A stretch of 64,000 nucleotides of DNA from Desulfococcaceae bacterium (GCA_030145385.1 JAQYVU010000011.1:1-64000); one strand, 5' to 3'. Positions 7,811-18,515 are shown, numbered from the stretch's first letter. Numbers and translations are program-made. The notes: generated by a model not told the origin, from the sequence alone.

Positions 7811-10732
7811 TCACCAGTTGACCGGGACTCTGACCGCCTGGCCCGCCTTGTTATTAAACAGAAGATAACCGTTTTCCTGACCCAGCAAAAAAATATCCCT
7901 GGTTATTTCCACGTCTTTTTTGCAGTATTGTGCAATCTCCCGGATCCGGCCCTGTTTCCACCACCGTAAAGCCTGCAGTCCGTCAGCCGATTTTTCTGTG
8001 CCGATATTCACATTTGCCAGGTTATTTAAGGATATTCGATATCCCAAGTGATGATGAATCGATTCCAGCAGGTCCAGGGTCGGCAATGATAAAAAATCAA
8101 AGTCGGAATATCCGCTTAACACCATATAATCAAAGCGTTTGATGTTAAATCCGATCACAAGATCCAGCTGCTTCAGGTGCTCGATCATATTCAAGATATC
8201 ATCTTCAAAATATTCAAAATATTTATCCTGTTTCGAATCATACACCACGGCGCAGCTGATTTTCATTCGATCCGCATGGTGCCATCCCCCAACCTCCTGT
8301 GCGGATTTCTGGGTTTCAATATCGAAAACGCCATAGTGATCTGATTTTGGAATGAGTGCGGCAGATTCATTTTTTATCGTTTGTTTATCAATCAGCGTTT
8401 TGTTATTTGCGCTGACCGCAGCATTCGGATCAATGAGTTTTTCAAGAATATATAACGCAGATGATTTATCAATTGGTCGGTTGCCGGAACCACACTTCGG
8501 GGAATGCACACAGGATGGACACCCTGTCTCACACGGACAGGATTTTATCGCCTTTATCGTCTGAAGCAGCATTTTTTCCGCATGAACATACGCCTCCCGG
8601 CAAAGCCCGATACCTCCGGGAAAGGCATCATAGACAAAAACAGCCGCGCTTTGCACCTGATGATGAAACGGTATGGAAATACCGCCAAAATCATTTCTGT
8701 CGGTTAACACCAGCAAAGGACAAATTCCGATGATTGCATGTTCAACAGCATGAATGCCTCCCATAAAATGCAGCTGTTGCCTTTCCACAGATGCTTGAAT
8801 CGATTGCGGAATTTCAATCCATATGCCGTCGGTTTCAAAAATCTGGGGCGGCAGGTCCAAAGGGATAATATTGATTCGTTTTTTTCCATGAATGTGTATT
8901 TTCTCATATCCGGAGACCTGATCGGTTACTTTTAAGCGGCCGAACTTAATCCAGATGGAAAATATTCTTTTTTGTTCATAAATATCTAAAATTTCAGTTT
9001 GCTTGTCTGCCCTGACACGCGTGTAATAAACCGGGTTTGCCTGTCTAACCGTCACCATTTGGGCGCCCGGATCAAATTTGTCAACACAGAAGGTTTTTCC
9101 TTTATGCAGATAGACTGCGCCCGGATGGGTTTCCCGAAACGCCCGGAATCCATCCACCTCGCCCATATTATCTCCGGAATCATGATTAATAATATTGAAA
9201 CGACTGCCGCTGCCCCGTAAATCAATATCCCGATGAGGCAATTTTCTTGCCGCATACAGCATGGAACCGTCGCCGCTTCGGAGCAGTTCTCCGGAAGATT
9301 CAAGCACTTTTAAACAGTCTTTTACCGAAGGATCTTTTGCAAATGATTCGTCAAACTCCAGGGGGAGTTCGGCGGCTGCACATACCAGGTGTTTTTTTAA
9401 GATATCCGGGTTATCCGGATTGATCACCGCAGCTTCGGGACCTTTACTGAAAAACTCCTCCGGATGTCTCATAAAGTATTGATCCAGCGCATCTTCACCG
9501 GCGATCAGAATAATTGCTGAGTCATGTCCGCTGCGCCCGACCCTTCCGCCTCTCTGCCAGGCTGACATGACCGTGCCCGGGTATCCGACCAGCAGACACA
9601 AATCCAGATCTCCGATATCAATACCCAGCTCCAGGGCACTGGTGGATATAACGGCAAGCAGTTCGCCGGATACTAATTTATTTTCTATTTCGCGGCGTTC
9701 TGCCGGAAGAAAACCGGAGCGGTAAGCGCTGATTTTACCCGCATATTTTCCGCTCTGGCTGACTGCCCAGATTGAAATCAGTTCGGTGAGTTTTCGTGAC
9801 TGGGTGTAAACAATAGTCCGCAGGCCCCGGTGTAACGCGGCTTTAAGCAGTAAAATAGCGGTATGAGACGGACTGTCGGCAGGATCGATAAAGACAAAAT
9901 GGCGTTTGCCCGAAGGCGCGCCGCTTTTTGTTACCGCTTTAACCGGACAGCCGATCAAATCTTCGGACAACTGGGCAGGATTAGCAATCGTTGCCGAGCT
10001 TAAAACAAACCGGGGACGACTGCCGTACGTTTCACAAATTCTGTGAAACCGCCGGAATATCTGAGCCATATGGGAACCCAGCACTCCCCGATAGGTGTGG
10101 ACTTCGTCCACAACGACCATTTCCAGGTTTTCAAACAGATTTCGCCATTTATCATGATACGGCAGAAACGACAGGTGAAGCATTTCCGGGTTTGTTAAAA
10201 TGGCATTGGGAAGCGTTTGCCTGATTTTTTTGCGGTGCCAGGCCGTGGTGTCGCCATCATAAACTGCAGCAGTCGCATTCACGGAATGTAAATGTACAGC
10301 CATATTCTGAAATGACTTCAGCTGATCCTGGGCAAGCGCTTTGAGCGGAAACAGATAAATGGCCCGGGCATCCGGGCGTTTGATAACTTTTTCCAAAAAA
10401 GGGATATTGTAAATAATTGTTTTACCGCTGGCAGTGGGCGTTGCGGCAACAACATGATTGCCTTTTCGAATCGCCTTTATCGCCGTGTATTGATGCGAAT
10501 ATAAATTATCAATACCGGAACATGACAAAATTGTTTTAACCGGATCTGAGAAAAAATTATCCAGCGGGCGTATGGATTGCGGCTTTGATTTAATTTCTTT
10601 TCGGAATACCACCTGGGAACCCAGGCGCTTGGATGCACAAAGGGAGTTTATATATTCATTAATATCTTTATTAAAATTCATACAAACCGGGTTTTGAAAA
10701 ATAAAATTTCGACACGGCAGGTCTTCGGGCAT
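7811..10732 (-). CDS. DEAD/DEAH helicase (MrfA/COG1205 type) fused to a DEDD RNase H-like nuclease (MrfB/YprB type)
   Basis: A 973-residue protein with two enzymes in one chain. The helicase half has a Walker A-like TPTASGKT near residue 100, VVDEVHTYRG for the DExH box, a C-terminal helicase motif GRVGRSGHDS, and a DUF1998-type cysteine cluster CPCETGCPSCVHSPKCG, as in B. subtilis MrfA (YprA) and Hrq1-like helicases. From about residue 800 a DEDD exonuclease-like domain follows: Asp804 and Glu806 in FDIET, an Asp in GFNIKRFD, and an Asp in YCKKDVEIT. In B. subtilis MrfA and MrfB are separate proteins repairing mitomycin C damage. The start is uncertain: neither the ATG at 10732 nor the one at 10681 has a clear ribosome site. 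Confidence 0.9.
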   Translation of the reverse strand: MPEDLPCRNFIFQNPVCMNFNKDINEYINSLCASKRLGSQVVFRKEIKSKPQSIRPLDNFFSDPVKTILSCSGIDNLYSHQYTAIKAIRKGNHVVAATPTASGKTIIYNIPFLEKVIKRPDARAIYLFPLKALAQDQLKSFQNMAVHLHSVNATAAVYDGDTTAWHRKKIRQTLPNAILTNPEMLHLSFLPYHDKWRNLFENLEMVVVDEVHTYRGVLGSHMAQIFRRFHRICETYGSRPRFVLSSATIANPAQLSEDLIGCPVKAVTKSGAPSGKRHFVFIDPADSPSHTAILLLKAALHRGLRTIVYTQSRKLTELISIWAVSQSGKYAGKISAYRSGFLPAERREIENKLVSGELLAVISTSALELGIDIGDLDLCLLVGYPGTVMSAWQRGGRVGRSGHDSAIILIAGEDALDQYFMRHPEEFFSKGPEAAVINPDNPDILKKHLVCAAAELPLEFDESFAKDPSVKDCLKVLESSGELLRSGDGSMLYAARKLPHRDIDLRGSGSRFNIINHDSGDNMGEVDGFRAFRETHPGAVYLHKGKTFCVDKFDPGAQMVTVRQANPVYYTRVRADKQTEILDIYEQKRIFSIWIKFGRLKVTDQVSGYEKIHIHGKKRINIIPLDLPPQIFETDGIWIEIPQSIQASVERQQLHFMGGIHAVEHAIIGICPLLVLTDRNDFGGISIPFHHQVQSAAVFVYDAFPGGIGLCREAYVHAEKMLLQTIKAIKSCPCETGCPSCVHSPKCGSGNRPIDKSSALYILEKLIDPNAAVSANNKTLIDKQTIKNESAALIPKSDHYGVFDIETQKSAQEVGGWHHADRMKISCAVVYDSKQDKYFEYFEDDILNMIEHLKQLDLVIGFNIKRFDYMVLSGYSDFDFLSLPTLDLLESIHHHLGYRISLNNLANVNIGTEKSADGLQALRWWKQGRIREIAQYCKKDVEITRDIFLLGQENGYLLFNNKAGQAVRVPVNW

Positions 10733-10812
10733 GACAATGGTTTTAATTACATGGGCCGGTAAAAAAATTTAATGGCTGAAAAATTTCATAGCAAAAAAAT
10801 ATCAACACCCTG

Positions 10813-12303
10813 TCATTTCCCCTGATTCCCTGTGCCGCAGATTTTAAAAACAACTTGTTCAAGTACTGCTGCCGGAGCCTGGCCGGTTGTTTTCAGTTTA
10901 ACATCAGCATGACTTAATGCTTCAAATGCAGAATACAATTCTTCTTTTGTATATCTCTGGGATCGCAGAAACTGTTGAAATATCGGATAAGGATTATTCG
11001 GATTTTTGGCAACAAACAGGTCTGTAGACGGTTTTTTTTTCTTTTTTAAATCCTGTGGTTCAAATTTGCCTTTTACGGCATTCTGGTGATAGTCGACCTT
11101 TTCGATTAATTCTTCATCGTATTTGACAATTAATGGAATAATCATTTTTTTGAACTGATCATACCCTATTCCCGGATGCCAGTTGCTGCCGTATCTGCTT
11201 TCTATAAAACCCTTTATCACCAGCAATTTCCGAATCTGGTTGGTCATTGCCGTCAGGATCTGCAAATAATGGAATCCGGAATAAAGCAGCGAGGACATAT
11301 AATGAAGTGTTTTTAATGTGTCTCTTTCTGATATCGCGCCGGTTAATTCATAAATCGGGTCCTGCCGTGTCCTGATTAATACCGCATGCACGTCATCAGC
11401 TGTAATCAGGTCACGGTCTTTGGCATAATCAATCAGCTTCTCAAGGTTGGCGGTAAATGCCCGCAGATCAAAACCGGTCATTTTGAAAATCAGTTCAAAT
11501 GACTTGGAATCAATCTGTTTATTATATTTTTTCAAAAGCCGGCGCATCTGCTGCTGCAGAAATCTTCGCTGCGTATCAACATCCGCCTTCCGGTTACCCT
11601 TAGGAATTGAGCAGTCGATAATTGTTCCGAGTTTTTTGATTGTTTTATACAGCGCTTTGCGTTTGTCAATCGTATCGGTGGTGATAAAGAGAAAATTATT
11701 CTTTGGGAATCCGTGTTCAACGGCATTTTTCAGGCGTTGGGCGTCATCGCCGGTTTCAGGGACTAAAAGTTTGCGTTCCAGGCAATATGCACAAAGCTTC
11801 TTAATCCAGTCAATCTCATTTGCCTGCTCTTCGCTGATATTAAATCTATCCGCAATTGTTTCATCTGAAATAACCGTCGAATTATCTGATGAAAGATCTG
11901 ACAGACGGATCTGAAGCCGACTCAGCAGACTTAAAAATTTTTTGGCGGCTTTTTCAAAGTCATTTTTTTCATATAGCTGCTTGACCTTCTGTAACACACT
12001 GCCCTGATTGTGATTGGCAACAAACACAGTGGCGTCCCGCAGTTCCATAACCTTTTTTTCGGAAAAAAAAGAATATGTATTCATCCGCTCAATCACATCG
12101 GCAAGCTGGCCTTCATCTTTATGATTGACCACTTCATAATTGTGCTTCTGACTGGCCGGATCCGGAATAATGGCATTTAACAGATCCCGGGTGACCTGCT
12201 GATATAAAAACTCTTCCCCGAATATCAGGTAAACAGAATCAAATGATGAGTTTAAACGTTCGCGGATATACTCTTTGATTGACTGATAATTGGTTTCTGA
12301 CAT
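10813..12303 (-). CDS. holA: DNA polymerase III delta subunit
   Basis: Clamp-loader subunit that opens the sliding clamp. The N-terminal pattern (VYLIFGEEFLYQQ, then ATVF), the RAFTANLEKLIDYA segment and the C-terminal helical collar residues fit HolA. At 496 residues it is about 150 longer than the E. coli protein (343). The extra length is a charged, helical insert at about residues 98-175, which breaks the usual path from strand to NNFLFITTD, and a Lys-rich loop around residues 415-430 (DLKKKKKPSTD). It begins 4 bases after the lgt stop, so it belongs to the ileS-lspA-lgt-holA operon. Confidence 0.87.
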   Translation of the reverse strand: MSETNYQSIKEYIRERLNSSFDSVYLIFGEEFLYQQVTRDLLNAIIPDPASQKHNYEVVNHKDEGQLADVIERMNTYSFFSEKKVMELRDATVFVANHNQGSVLQKVKQLYEKNDFEKAAKKFLSLLSRLQIRLSDLSSDNSTVISDETIADRFNISEEQANEIDWIKKLCAYCLERKLLVPETGDDAQRLKNAVEHGFPKNNFLFITTDTIDKRKALYKTIKKLGTIIDCSIPKGNRKADVDTQRRFLQQQMRRLLKKYNKQIDSKSFELIFKMTGFDLRAFTANLEKLIDYAKDRDLITADDVHAVLIRTRQDPIYELTGAISERDTLKTLHYMSSLLYSGFHYLQILTAMTNQIRKLLVIKGFIESRYGSNWHPGIGYDQFKKMIIPLIVKYDEELIEKVDYHQNAVKGKFEPQDLKKKKKPSTDLFVAKNPNNPYPIFQQFLRSQRYTKEELYSAFEALSHADVKLKTTGQAPAAVLEQVVFKICGTGNQGK

Positions 12304-12307
12304 TTTT

Positions 12308-13078
12308 TTATGATGTGGAATTTTTTCGGCCGAGGATAATCAGCATAATGACGGCAATGAGAGCTGAAGTTAAGCCGATGGTCTGTGATATCGAAAATGT
12401 ATTAAATACCGTCCCCCCCCTGAAATCACCACGAAAAACCTCGATGATGGACCGGTTAATCCCGTAAAATGCAATATATATCCAGAATAATTGACCATCA
12501 TATTTTTTAAAACGGCGAAAAGTAAAAATAAGTAGAAATATCAAAAAATTAGATGCCGAAGAATAAAGCTGAGTCGGATGCAGCTGGACAAACAAAGGTG
12601 CTAAAGAATCCGCATTCCGGAATGTGATCGCCCATGGCTGATGGCATAGTTTTCCGTAACAGCATCCGGCAAAAAAGCATCCGATTCGTCCCAGCGTGTG
12701 CCCTAAAGGCAGCGCAAGTGCGGCAATATCCGCCATTTTGCCTAGCGGCAGGTGATAAATTTTCAAATATGCAATCAACGTCACAGCTGAACCGATAAAT
12801 CCGCCGTAAAAAACCAGGCCGCCATTCCATATTTTAAACACGTCCAACGGTGCAGCCATAAAAAATTCAAGGTTAGTTAAAACATATAACAACCGGGATC
12901 CGACAATTGCCGCAATCACAACATAAAAGCAGGCATCAACCACTTTGTCCGGATCGATCCCGAGCCGTTTGGCTTCATACCGGGAGACAAACATACCTGC
13001 CAGTACGGCCAGGGCAATAAAAAAACCATAAGTATGAATAGTGATTAATCCGCCGAATTTCAAAAGAACAGGGTGCAT
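12308..13078 (-). CDS. lgt: Prolipoprotein diacylglyceryl transferase
   Basis: Integral inner-membrane enzyme that transfers diacylglycerol from phosphatidylglycerol to the lipobox cysteine of prolipoproteins. The 256-residue protein has about seven hydrophobic segments and the Lgt signature LGRIGCFFAGCCYG, with further conserved residues in HPTQLYSS. It is directly downstream of lspA, so the first two steps of lipoprotein maturation are encoded together; the Blc lipocalin at 53.5 kb, with its LPGC lipobox, is one client in this window. Confidence 0.95.
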   Translation of the reverse strand: MHPVLLKFGGLITIHTYGFFIALAVLAGMFVSRYEAKRLGIDPDKVVDACFYVVIAAIVGSRLLYVLTNLEFFMAAPLDVFKIWNGGLVFYGGFIGSAVTLIAYLKIYHLPLGKMADIAALALPLGHTLGRIGCFFAGCCYGKLCHQPWAITFRNADSLAPLFVQLHPTQLYSSASNFLIFLLIFTFRRFKKYDGQLFWIYIAFYGINRSIIEVFRGDFRGGTVFNTFSISQTIGLTSALIAVIMLIILGRKNSTS

Positions 13079-13137
13079 ATGCTGCCTTAAATTTTTAAAT
13101 AGTCCGTGTTAGCATTATCATTGCATTATCGGAGACG

Positions 13138-13629
13138 TTATAACGGGATTTTACGGAATAAAATGTAAAACCCGAAAATCACCATGCCGATGGAGATTGC
13201 GCTGTCAGCAATGTTAAATGCCGGCCAGTGCAGGTGGGCAATATACAAATCGATAAAATCAATAACTTTGCCAAGACGGATCCGATCGATCATGTTTCCC
13301 AAAGCACCCCCGAAAATTAATGCAAACCCAACGGAAAGAACCGGATATTCAGAAGGCGTGTTTTTGTATAAATACAGCACCAGTCCCATGGCCGCAACGG
13401 CGATTAAAATAAACAGCATGCTTTGCAGAGTGCCCTGATTTCTGGCAAAAATACCGAATGCGCCGCCGGGGTTATGGATGTATATCAGATTAAAAAATCC
13501 CGGTATCACTTTTACTTGTTCATAATATGATAATGAACTGGTTATCAGCCATTTGGTTACCTGATCCGATACAACCACGAGACCGGCAATGCTGATCAGC
13601 ATTATAAATTTATTTCTCATAACATTCAT
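13138..13629 (-). CDS. lspA: Lipoprotein signal peptidase (signal peptidase II)
   Basis: Aspartyl protease of the inner membrane that removes signal peptides from lipidated prolipoproteins. The catalytic aspartates lie in [17 protein letters not shown] and in FNIADSAIS; four transmembrane segments are evident. I chose the ATG at 13629 because it overlaps the ileS stop as ATGA, giving 163 residues, the normal size. An ATG at 13665 inside ileS would add 12 hydrophilic residues unlike the family, and an ATG at 13620 is also possible. Coupled translation after ileS is the common arrangement in many bacteria. Confidence 0.93.
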   Translation of the reverse strand: MNVMRNKFIMLISIAGLVVVSDQVTKWLITSSLSYYEQVKVIPGFFNLIYIHNPGGAFGIFARNQGTLQSMLFILIAVAAMGLVLYLYKNTPSEYPVLSVGFALIFGGALGNMIDRIRLGKVIDFIDLYIAHLHWPAFNIADSAISIGMVIFGFYILFRKIPL

Positions 13630-16442
13630 TTCGGGTGATCCATGCTGTCCAGCTCGGCCTGGCAACGACTGCAGATCGAATCATTTTCAGGGTGTTCACC
13701 GACACTCGGATCATAAATCCAGCATCGCTGGCATTTTTTTCCGGCAGCCCCTCCGACTTTAATAGTCAATCCATCGATCTCTGTTGGGACAAACGCTTCG
13801 TCTGGTGTGTCAGCGTCGTCCGGATTGATCAACGTTAATTCTGATACTATAAAAATGGATCTTAAATCATTTTCATAACGTACCAGAAGGTCATACAATT
13901 CTTTGGATGTGTTCAGGGTTACAGATGCATCCAGAGAGTGGCCAATTACTTTTTCAACCCGGGCATTTTCAAGAACTTTTGTGACTTCGCCGCGCACGTC
14001 GATAATCATCCCCCACTGCTTTGCCAACTCAGGATTTTTGAAATTTTCATCAGATGCAGGAAATTCTGCCAGATGAATACTGCCAGAGCGGTTTGCCGTA
14101 ACTGGCATAAAGCTCCATATTTCTTCTGAAGTAAACGGTAAAATGGGGGCCATTAATTTTGAAATGGCATCCACAATATGAAACATCACTGTCTGGGCAC
14201 TTCGCCGCTTGACGGATTCCGGATTGGATGTATACAGCCGGTCTTTTAAAATATCCAGATAAAATGACGACAACCCGACCGTGCAGTAATTATAAAGCGA
14301 ATGGTAAATGACATGAAAATCAAAACTGTCATATGCATTGATGCTCCGTTCAATGAGTTCCTGGAGCGAGTGTAATGCAAATTTATCCAGGTCCGTCATT
14401 TCATCATAGGCGACGGCATGTTTTTCCGGTTCAAAATCCGACAAATTGCCGAGAATAAAACGACACGTATTACGAATTCGGCGATAGGCATCACTTAACT
14501 GTTTTAAGATTGTTTCAGAAATCCGGATATCATCCTTGTAATCCGACGCCGACACCCATAGTCTCAGGATTTCAGCGCCGTACTGGTCAATCACTTTTTT
14601 CGGTGCAACGACATTACCGATGGATTTGGACATCTTTTTCCCTTTACTATCCACCACAAAGCCATGGGTCAGAACGGTTTTATACGGTGCACTGCCCTTT
14701 GAACCGATTGCCGTAAGCAGTGAACTGTGAAACCACCCTCTATGCTGATCACTGCCTTCAAGATAAAGATCTGCCGGCCACCCCAGACTGGGCCTTTCTT
14801 CTAAAACAGCCGCATGGCTGACGCCCGAGTCAAACCAGACATCTAAAATATCCGTTTCCTTGCCAAAGTCCTTGCTTCCGCAGGATTTACATGTGGTGCC
14901 CTCAGGAATAAAGTAAGACGCATCTTTTTCAAACCAGATATCAGCCCCGTTTTCAGAAAATTCTGAAAATATCCGGTCAACAATTTCCTGGTTAATTAAC
15001 AGTTCATTGCAGTCTTTGCAGTAAAACACGGTAATTGGAACGCCCCAGGACCGCTGCCTTGAAACACACCAGTCCGGACGTTTTTCGATCATTCCGTAAA
15101 TACGGTCCCTGCCCCATGACGGAATCCATGAAACCGTATCAATTGCCTCTAAAGCCTTTTTCCGTATATCGGTTTTATCCATGGAGATAAACCACTGAGG
15201 GGTCGCACGAAAAATAACCGGTTTTTTGCAGCGCCAGCAATGAGGATAGGAGTGTTTAATCTTGCCGGATGCCAGTAGGTTTTTGTCAGCATCAAGCTTT
15301 TCAATAATCTCCGAATCTGCTTTAAAAACAAATTTTCCGCCAAAAGAACCCACATCATCTGTAAAACATCCATTATCCTTGACCGGAGAATATGCATCCA
15401 GGCCGTATTTATTTCCCACCTCAAAATCTTCACGACCATGGCCCGGTGCTGTATGCACACACCCGGTACCGGTTTCTAAAGTCACATGATCGCCCATAAC
15501 GATCAAAGATGTCTGGTCATACAAAGGATGCTGACAATGTTTATTCTCAAGATCCATTGGATTAACTGATGCCAGCACGGAATAATTTTCAATCTCAAAT
15601 GTTTTCATGCAGTCTTTTACAAGATCAGTGGCAAGAATATAGACTTCACCATTTTCCGCCTCAACCGCTGAATAATTAAACTCCGGGTGTAAGGCAACCC
15701 CCAAGTTTGCGGGCAATGTCCACGGGGTAGTAGTCCAGATGACAACAAACACTTTTTTGCCAGACAGTTCAGAAACGTTATCACTGATATCTTCTTTTAA
15801 TGCGAATTTAACAAATATTGATGGGGAAGATTCGTCAGCGTATTCAATTTCCGCCTCAGCCAGAGCTGTCTTGCAGCTGCAGCACCAGTGAATCGGTTTT
15901 TTACTGTGAATCAAGCTTCCGTCAAGAGCGAATTCAGCACATTTTTTGGCAGTAATCGCTTCGTATTTATAAGCCATGGTCAGGTAGGGATCTTCCCACT
16001 TGCCCATGCCGCCAAGACGTTTGAATTCCTCTCTCTGAATATCAACAAACTTTTCAGCATAAGTGCGGCATTCCTGGCGGATTTGAACTTTGCTCATGTC
16101 TTTCTTTTTTGAACCCAATTTTTTATCCACGTTGTGCTCGATGGGCAGGCCATGGCAATCCCAACCGGGAATATAATCGGCATCAAAGCCGTTCATCTGG
16201 CGCGACCGAATTATGATGTCCTTTAGAATTTTATTCAAAGCCGTGCCGATATGTATATTGCCATTGGCATATGGAGGACCATCATGAAGAATAAACCGCT
16301 GTCGGCCTTCAGAAGCGTTGCGAATCTGCTCATAGAGTCCGTCTTCTTCCCATTTTTTTAATTGTGCCGGTTCACGATTGGCAAGATTTGCTTTCATGGG
16401 AAACTTGGTATTCGGCAAATTGAGTGTTTTTTTATAGTCCAT
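13626..16442 (-). CDS. ileS: Isoleucine-tRNA ligase
   Basis: Class I aminoacyl-tRNA synthetase charging tRNA-Ile. The 938-residue chain shows the HIGH motif as [10 protein letters not shown] near residue 65, the KMSKS loop as [11 protein letters not shown] near residue 600, the editing domain between them, and a C-terminal zinc finger CQRCW...CSRC typical of the bacterial long form. The start at 16442 is fixed by AAGGA eight bases upstream; that sequence is itself part of a tandem duplication of the ribosome site and start codon (separate entry). It heads the ileS-lspA-lgt-holA operon. Confidence 0.97.
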   Translation of the reverse strand: MDYKKTLNLPNTKFPMKANLANREPAQLKKWEEDGLYEQIRNASEGRQRFILHDGPPYANGNIHIGTALNKILKDIIIRSRQMNGFDADYIPGWDCHGLPIEHNVDKKLGSKKKDMSKVQIRQECRTYAEKFVDIQREEFKRLGGMGKWEDPYLTMAYKYEAITAKKCAEFALDGSLIHSKKPIHWCCSCKTALAEAEIEYADESSPSIFVKFALKEDISDNVSELSGKKVFVVIWTTTPWTLPANLGVALHPEFNYSAVEAENGEVYILATDLVKDCMKTFEIENYSVLASVNPMDLENKHCQHPLYDQTSLIVMGDHVTLETGTGCVHTAPGHGREDFEVGNKYGLDAYSPVKDNGCFTDDVGSFGGKFVFKADSEIIEKLDADKNLLASGKIKHSYPHCWRCKKPVIFRATPQWFISMDKTDIRKKALEAIDTVSWIPSWGRDRIYGMIEKRPDWCVSRQRSWGVPITVFYCKDCNELLINQEIVDRIFSEFSENGADIWFEKDASYFIPEGTTCKSCGSKDFGKETDILDVWFDSGVSHAAVLEERPSLGWPADLYLEGSDQHRGWFHSSLLTAIGSKGSAPYKTVLTHGFVVDSKGKKMSKSIGNVVAPKKVIDQYGAEILRLWVSASDYKDDIRISETILKQLSDAYRRIRNTCRFILGNLSDFEPEKHAVAYDEMTDLDKFALHSLQELIERSINAYDSFDFHVIYHSLYNYCTVGLSSFYLDILKDRLYTSNPESVKRRSAQTVMFHIVDAISKLMAPILPFTSEEIWSFMPVTANRSGSIHLAEFPASDENFKNPELAKQWGMIIDVRGEVTKVLENARVEKVIGHSLDASVTLNTSKELYDLLVRYENDLRSIFIVSELTLINPDDADTPDEAFVPTEIDGLTIKVGGAAGKKCQRCWIYDPSVGEHPENDSICSRCQAELDSMDHPK

Positions 16443-16458
16443 TAATAAATTCCTTCAT
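16432..16458 (-). promoter_or_regulatory. Duplicated ribosome site and 8-codon leader ORF overlapping the ileS start
   Basis: The 16-base unit GGAATTTATTAATGAA is repeated almost twice in tandem just before ileS. The upstream copy forms a better ribosome site (GGAGG at 16472-16468, nine bases from its ATG at 16458) than the copy serving ileS. From the upstream ATG the frame reads MKEFINGL and stops at 16432, ten bases inside ileS in another frame. Ribosomes loading here would terminate over the ileS start, which suggests translational coupling or attenuation. The repeat and ORF are seen directly; the regulatory role is inferred. Confidence 0.6.
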
Positions 16459-16629
16459 TAATAAATTCCTCCGGGGACGAATATATTTTTATATTTAAAA
16501 TAATTATATTTAATATTGATGTACAAAATCTTTTTAAATTAAGCTACAAAAGTCTTATGTGTCAAGGAAATAAGCCTCAATCCGGCGTCAATTCCTTCTT
16601 ATGTGCTTAGCAAACTTTTGCAGATCCAC

Positions 16630-16658
16630 TTGACAGACAAACACTGCTGCCGTTAAAT
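16630..16658 (+). promoter_or_regulatory. Sigma-70 type promoter for dtd
   Basis: TTGACA at 16630-16635, a 17-base spacer and TTAAAT at 16653-16658, about 80 bases upstream of the dtd start and pointing toward it. The -35 is a perfect match and the -10 matches four of six positions. Confidence 0.5.
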
Positions 16659-16739
16659 TTATTAAAGTAACTTTCAACATGTTTGCAATTTCACAATACC
16701 TGAAAATCACAATCAACTTGATATGGGCGGAAAACGTTA

Positions 16740-17180
16740 ATGAGAGCTGTCATTCAAAGAATAAAATCCGGGTCTGTTACAGTAGATAAAAAACAGATCA
16801 GTAAAATCGGCCCCGGACTTCTGGTTTTTTTAGGGGTATCTCATTCGGATACAACGTCAGATGCCGAATATCTTGCCGATAAAGTGGCAAACTTAAGAAT
16901 ATTTGAAGATCAGGACGCGAAAATGAATCGATCGCTGATAGATGCCGGCGGTGAATTATTAGTGGTCTCGCAATTCACGCTGTACGGTGACTGCCGTAAA
17001 GGAAGACGTCCCTCATTTATTAATGCGGCGCCGCCTGAAAAAGCTGAAAAACTTTACGAGTACTTTACCGAACAGATTAAAAAAAAAGGAATCCCGGCCC
17101 AATCCGGCCAATTCAGGGCTATGATGGATGTCTCACTGGTTAATGACGGGCCGGTGACACTCATACTTGAAAGCAAATAA
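16740..17180 (+). CDS. dtd: D-aminoacyl-tRNA deacylase
   Basis: Removes D-amino acids (and glycine from tRNA-Ala) mischarged onto tRNAs. The 146-residue protein begins MRAVIQR and carries both family signatures, SQFTLYGD and, near the C-terminus, LVNDGPVT, which form the chirality-checking active site across the dimer. Length is typical. A sigma-70-like promoter lies about 80 bases upstream. It is followed after 96 bases by dacB on the same strand, which probably has its own promoter. Confidence 0.96.
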   Translation: MRAVIQRIKSGSVTVDKKQISKIGPGLLVFLGVSHSDTTSDAEYLADKVANLRIFEDQDAKMNRSLIDAGGELLVVSQFTLYGDCRKGRRPSFINAAPPEKAEKLYEYFTEQIKKKGIPAQSGQFRAMMDVSLVNDGPVTLILESK

Positions 17181-17276
17181 TACGGCACTATGCAATTTCC
17201 GATTTCCCTGTATTTGCGGCAAACTTGAAAATCGCTTAACATAGATGACATCAAACAATTAACCTCGGGCTTTTAC

Positions 17277-18503
17277 ATGAATTTGAATTATACTTTTAAA
17301 ACTGCCGGCCGATTTTTTAAAACAATGTGTGCGTGTTTATCGTTTATTTTTTTTTTATTTCCGAACGCCTTTGCTTCAGACCCCTTACATAAAATCAAAA
17401 ATTTCATCACCTCCCAGGATGCTGTTCTTTTAACATCGCCGGGCGGAGATATTATCTTCAGCATGAATGCGGATAAAAAATTAATCCCGGCCTCCACTTT
17501 AAAGGTGCTGACATCCCTTGTCGCTATCCATTATTTAAATAAAGACTACCGATTTCCGACGGATTTTTATACTGATGAACAATCAAACCTTATTATTAAA
17601 GGTTACGGAGATCCGTTGCTCGTATCCGAAGAAGTCCAAAAAATTGCTGCCGCAATCAAACCGCATATAGCTAAAATCAATCATATTGTTTTAGATGATA
17701 CTTTTTTTGAAAAACCGTTAAACATACCCGGGACTATAAAAGGTTCGCTGCAGCCCTATGATGCGCCGAACGGCGCTTTATGTGTCAATTTCAATACCGT
17801 AAATTTTAAAATTGAAAATAAAACGATTATCAGCGCCGAACCCCAGACCCCCATTGTTCCTATTGCCCGGGAAAAAAGTATATCTTCAAATTTAAAGTCC
17901 GGGAGAATTCTGCTGACCAACAACGGCGATGAAATCTCACGATACGCCGGACAGATCTTTAAGTATTTTTTACAAAGTAAAGGAATAGAGGTCAGAGGAG
18001 ATATTCAACTCGGCAAGGCCAACCAGCACGACGACAAACTCATTTACCACTATGTTTCGCAATATGACCTGACCGAAATCATCGCCCGGCTGCTTGAATA
18101 TTCCAACAATTTTATCGCCAATCAGATCCTGCTGACAACCGGCGCCAGGGTATTTGGCCCCCCGGCTTCCATGGAAAAAGGCGTTAAAGCGGCAAAAAAA
18201 TACCTGGCCCAACGATTTGATTTAACGGAAATGTCTGTCGTTGAGGGATCCGGAATATCCAGAAACAACCGTTTGACGGCGCAGATATTTATTGAAATCC
18301 TGTCTGAATTCAAACCATACCATGGGCTGATGCAGCATAAAAACAATGAATATTATAAAACCGGTACATTAAACGGCATCAATACTCGGGCAGGATATAT
18401 CGTATCTCAGAAGGGAGAGATGTATCCTTTTGTTGTTTTCATCAATACGCCGGGAAAAACCACTGCACCGGTGATGAAACAGTTAAAAAAGCTGATTCAT
18501 TAA
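17277..18503 (+). CDS. dacB: D-alanyl-D-alanine carboxypeptidase/endopeptidase, PBP4 (S13) family
   Basis: Periplasmic penicillin-binding protein that trims or cleaves peptidoglycan peptides. A signal peptide occupies about residues 1-33 (basic start, hydrophobic CACLSFIFFLF core, cleavage after AFA). The three catalytic motifs are present: SxxK as Ser73-Lys76 in PASTLK, SxN in EYSNNF, and KTG in YYKTGTLNG near the C-terminus. At 408 residues it is somewhat shorter than E. coli DacB (477), with a reduced inserted domain. It converges on folE2 with a 12-base gap. Confidence 0.92.
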   Translation: MNLNYTFKTAGRFFKTMCACLSFIFFLFPNAFASDPLHKIKNFITSQDAVLLTSPGGDIIFSMNADKKLIPASTLKVLTSLVAIHYLNKDYRFPTDFYTDEQSNLIIKGYGDPLLVSEEVQKIAAAIKPHIAKINHIVLDDTFFEKPLNIPGTIKGSLQPYDAPNGALCVNFNTVNFKIENKTIISAEPQTPIVPIAREKSISSNLKSGRILLTNNGDEISRYAGQIFKYFLQSKGIEVRGDIQLGKANQHDDKLIYHYVSQYDLTEIIARLLEYSNNFIANQILLTTGARVFGPPASMEKGVKAAKKYLAQRFDLTEMSVVEGSGISRNNRLTAQIFIEILSEFKPYHGLMQHKNNEYYKTGTLNGINTRAGYIVSQKGEMYPFVVFINTPGKTTAPVMKQLKKLIH

Positions 18504-18515
18504 AATCAAATCAGA

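Noticed and set aside
11447-11914. 155-codon plus-strand ORF inside holA
   Set aside because: Antisense shadow of a confident gene, with no ribosome site and odd composition.
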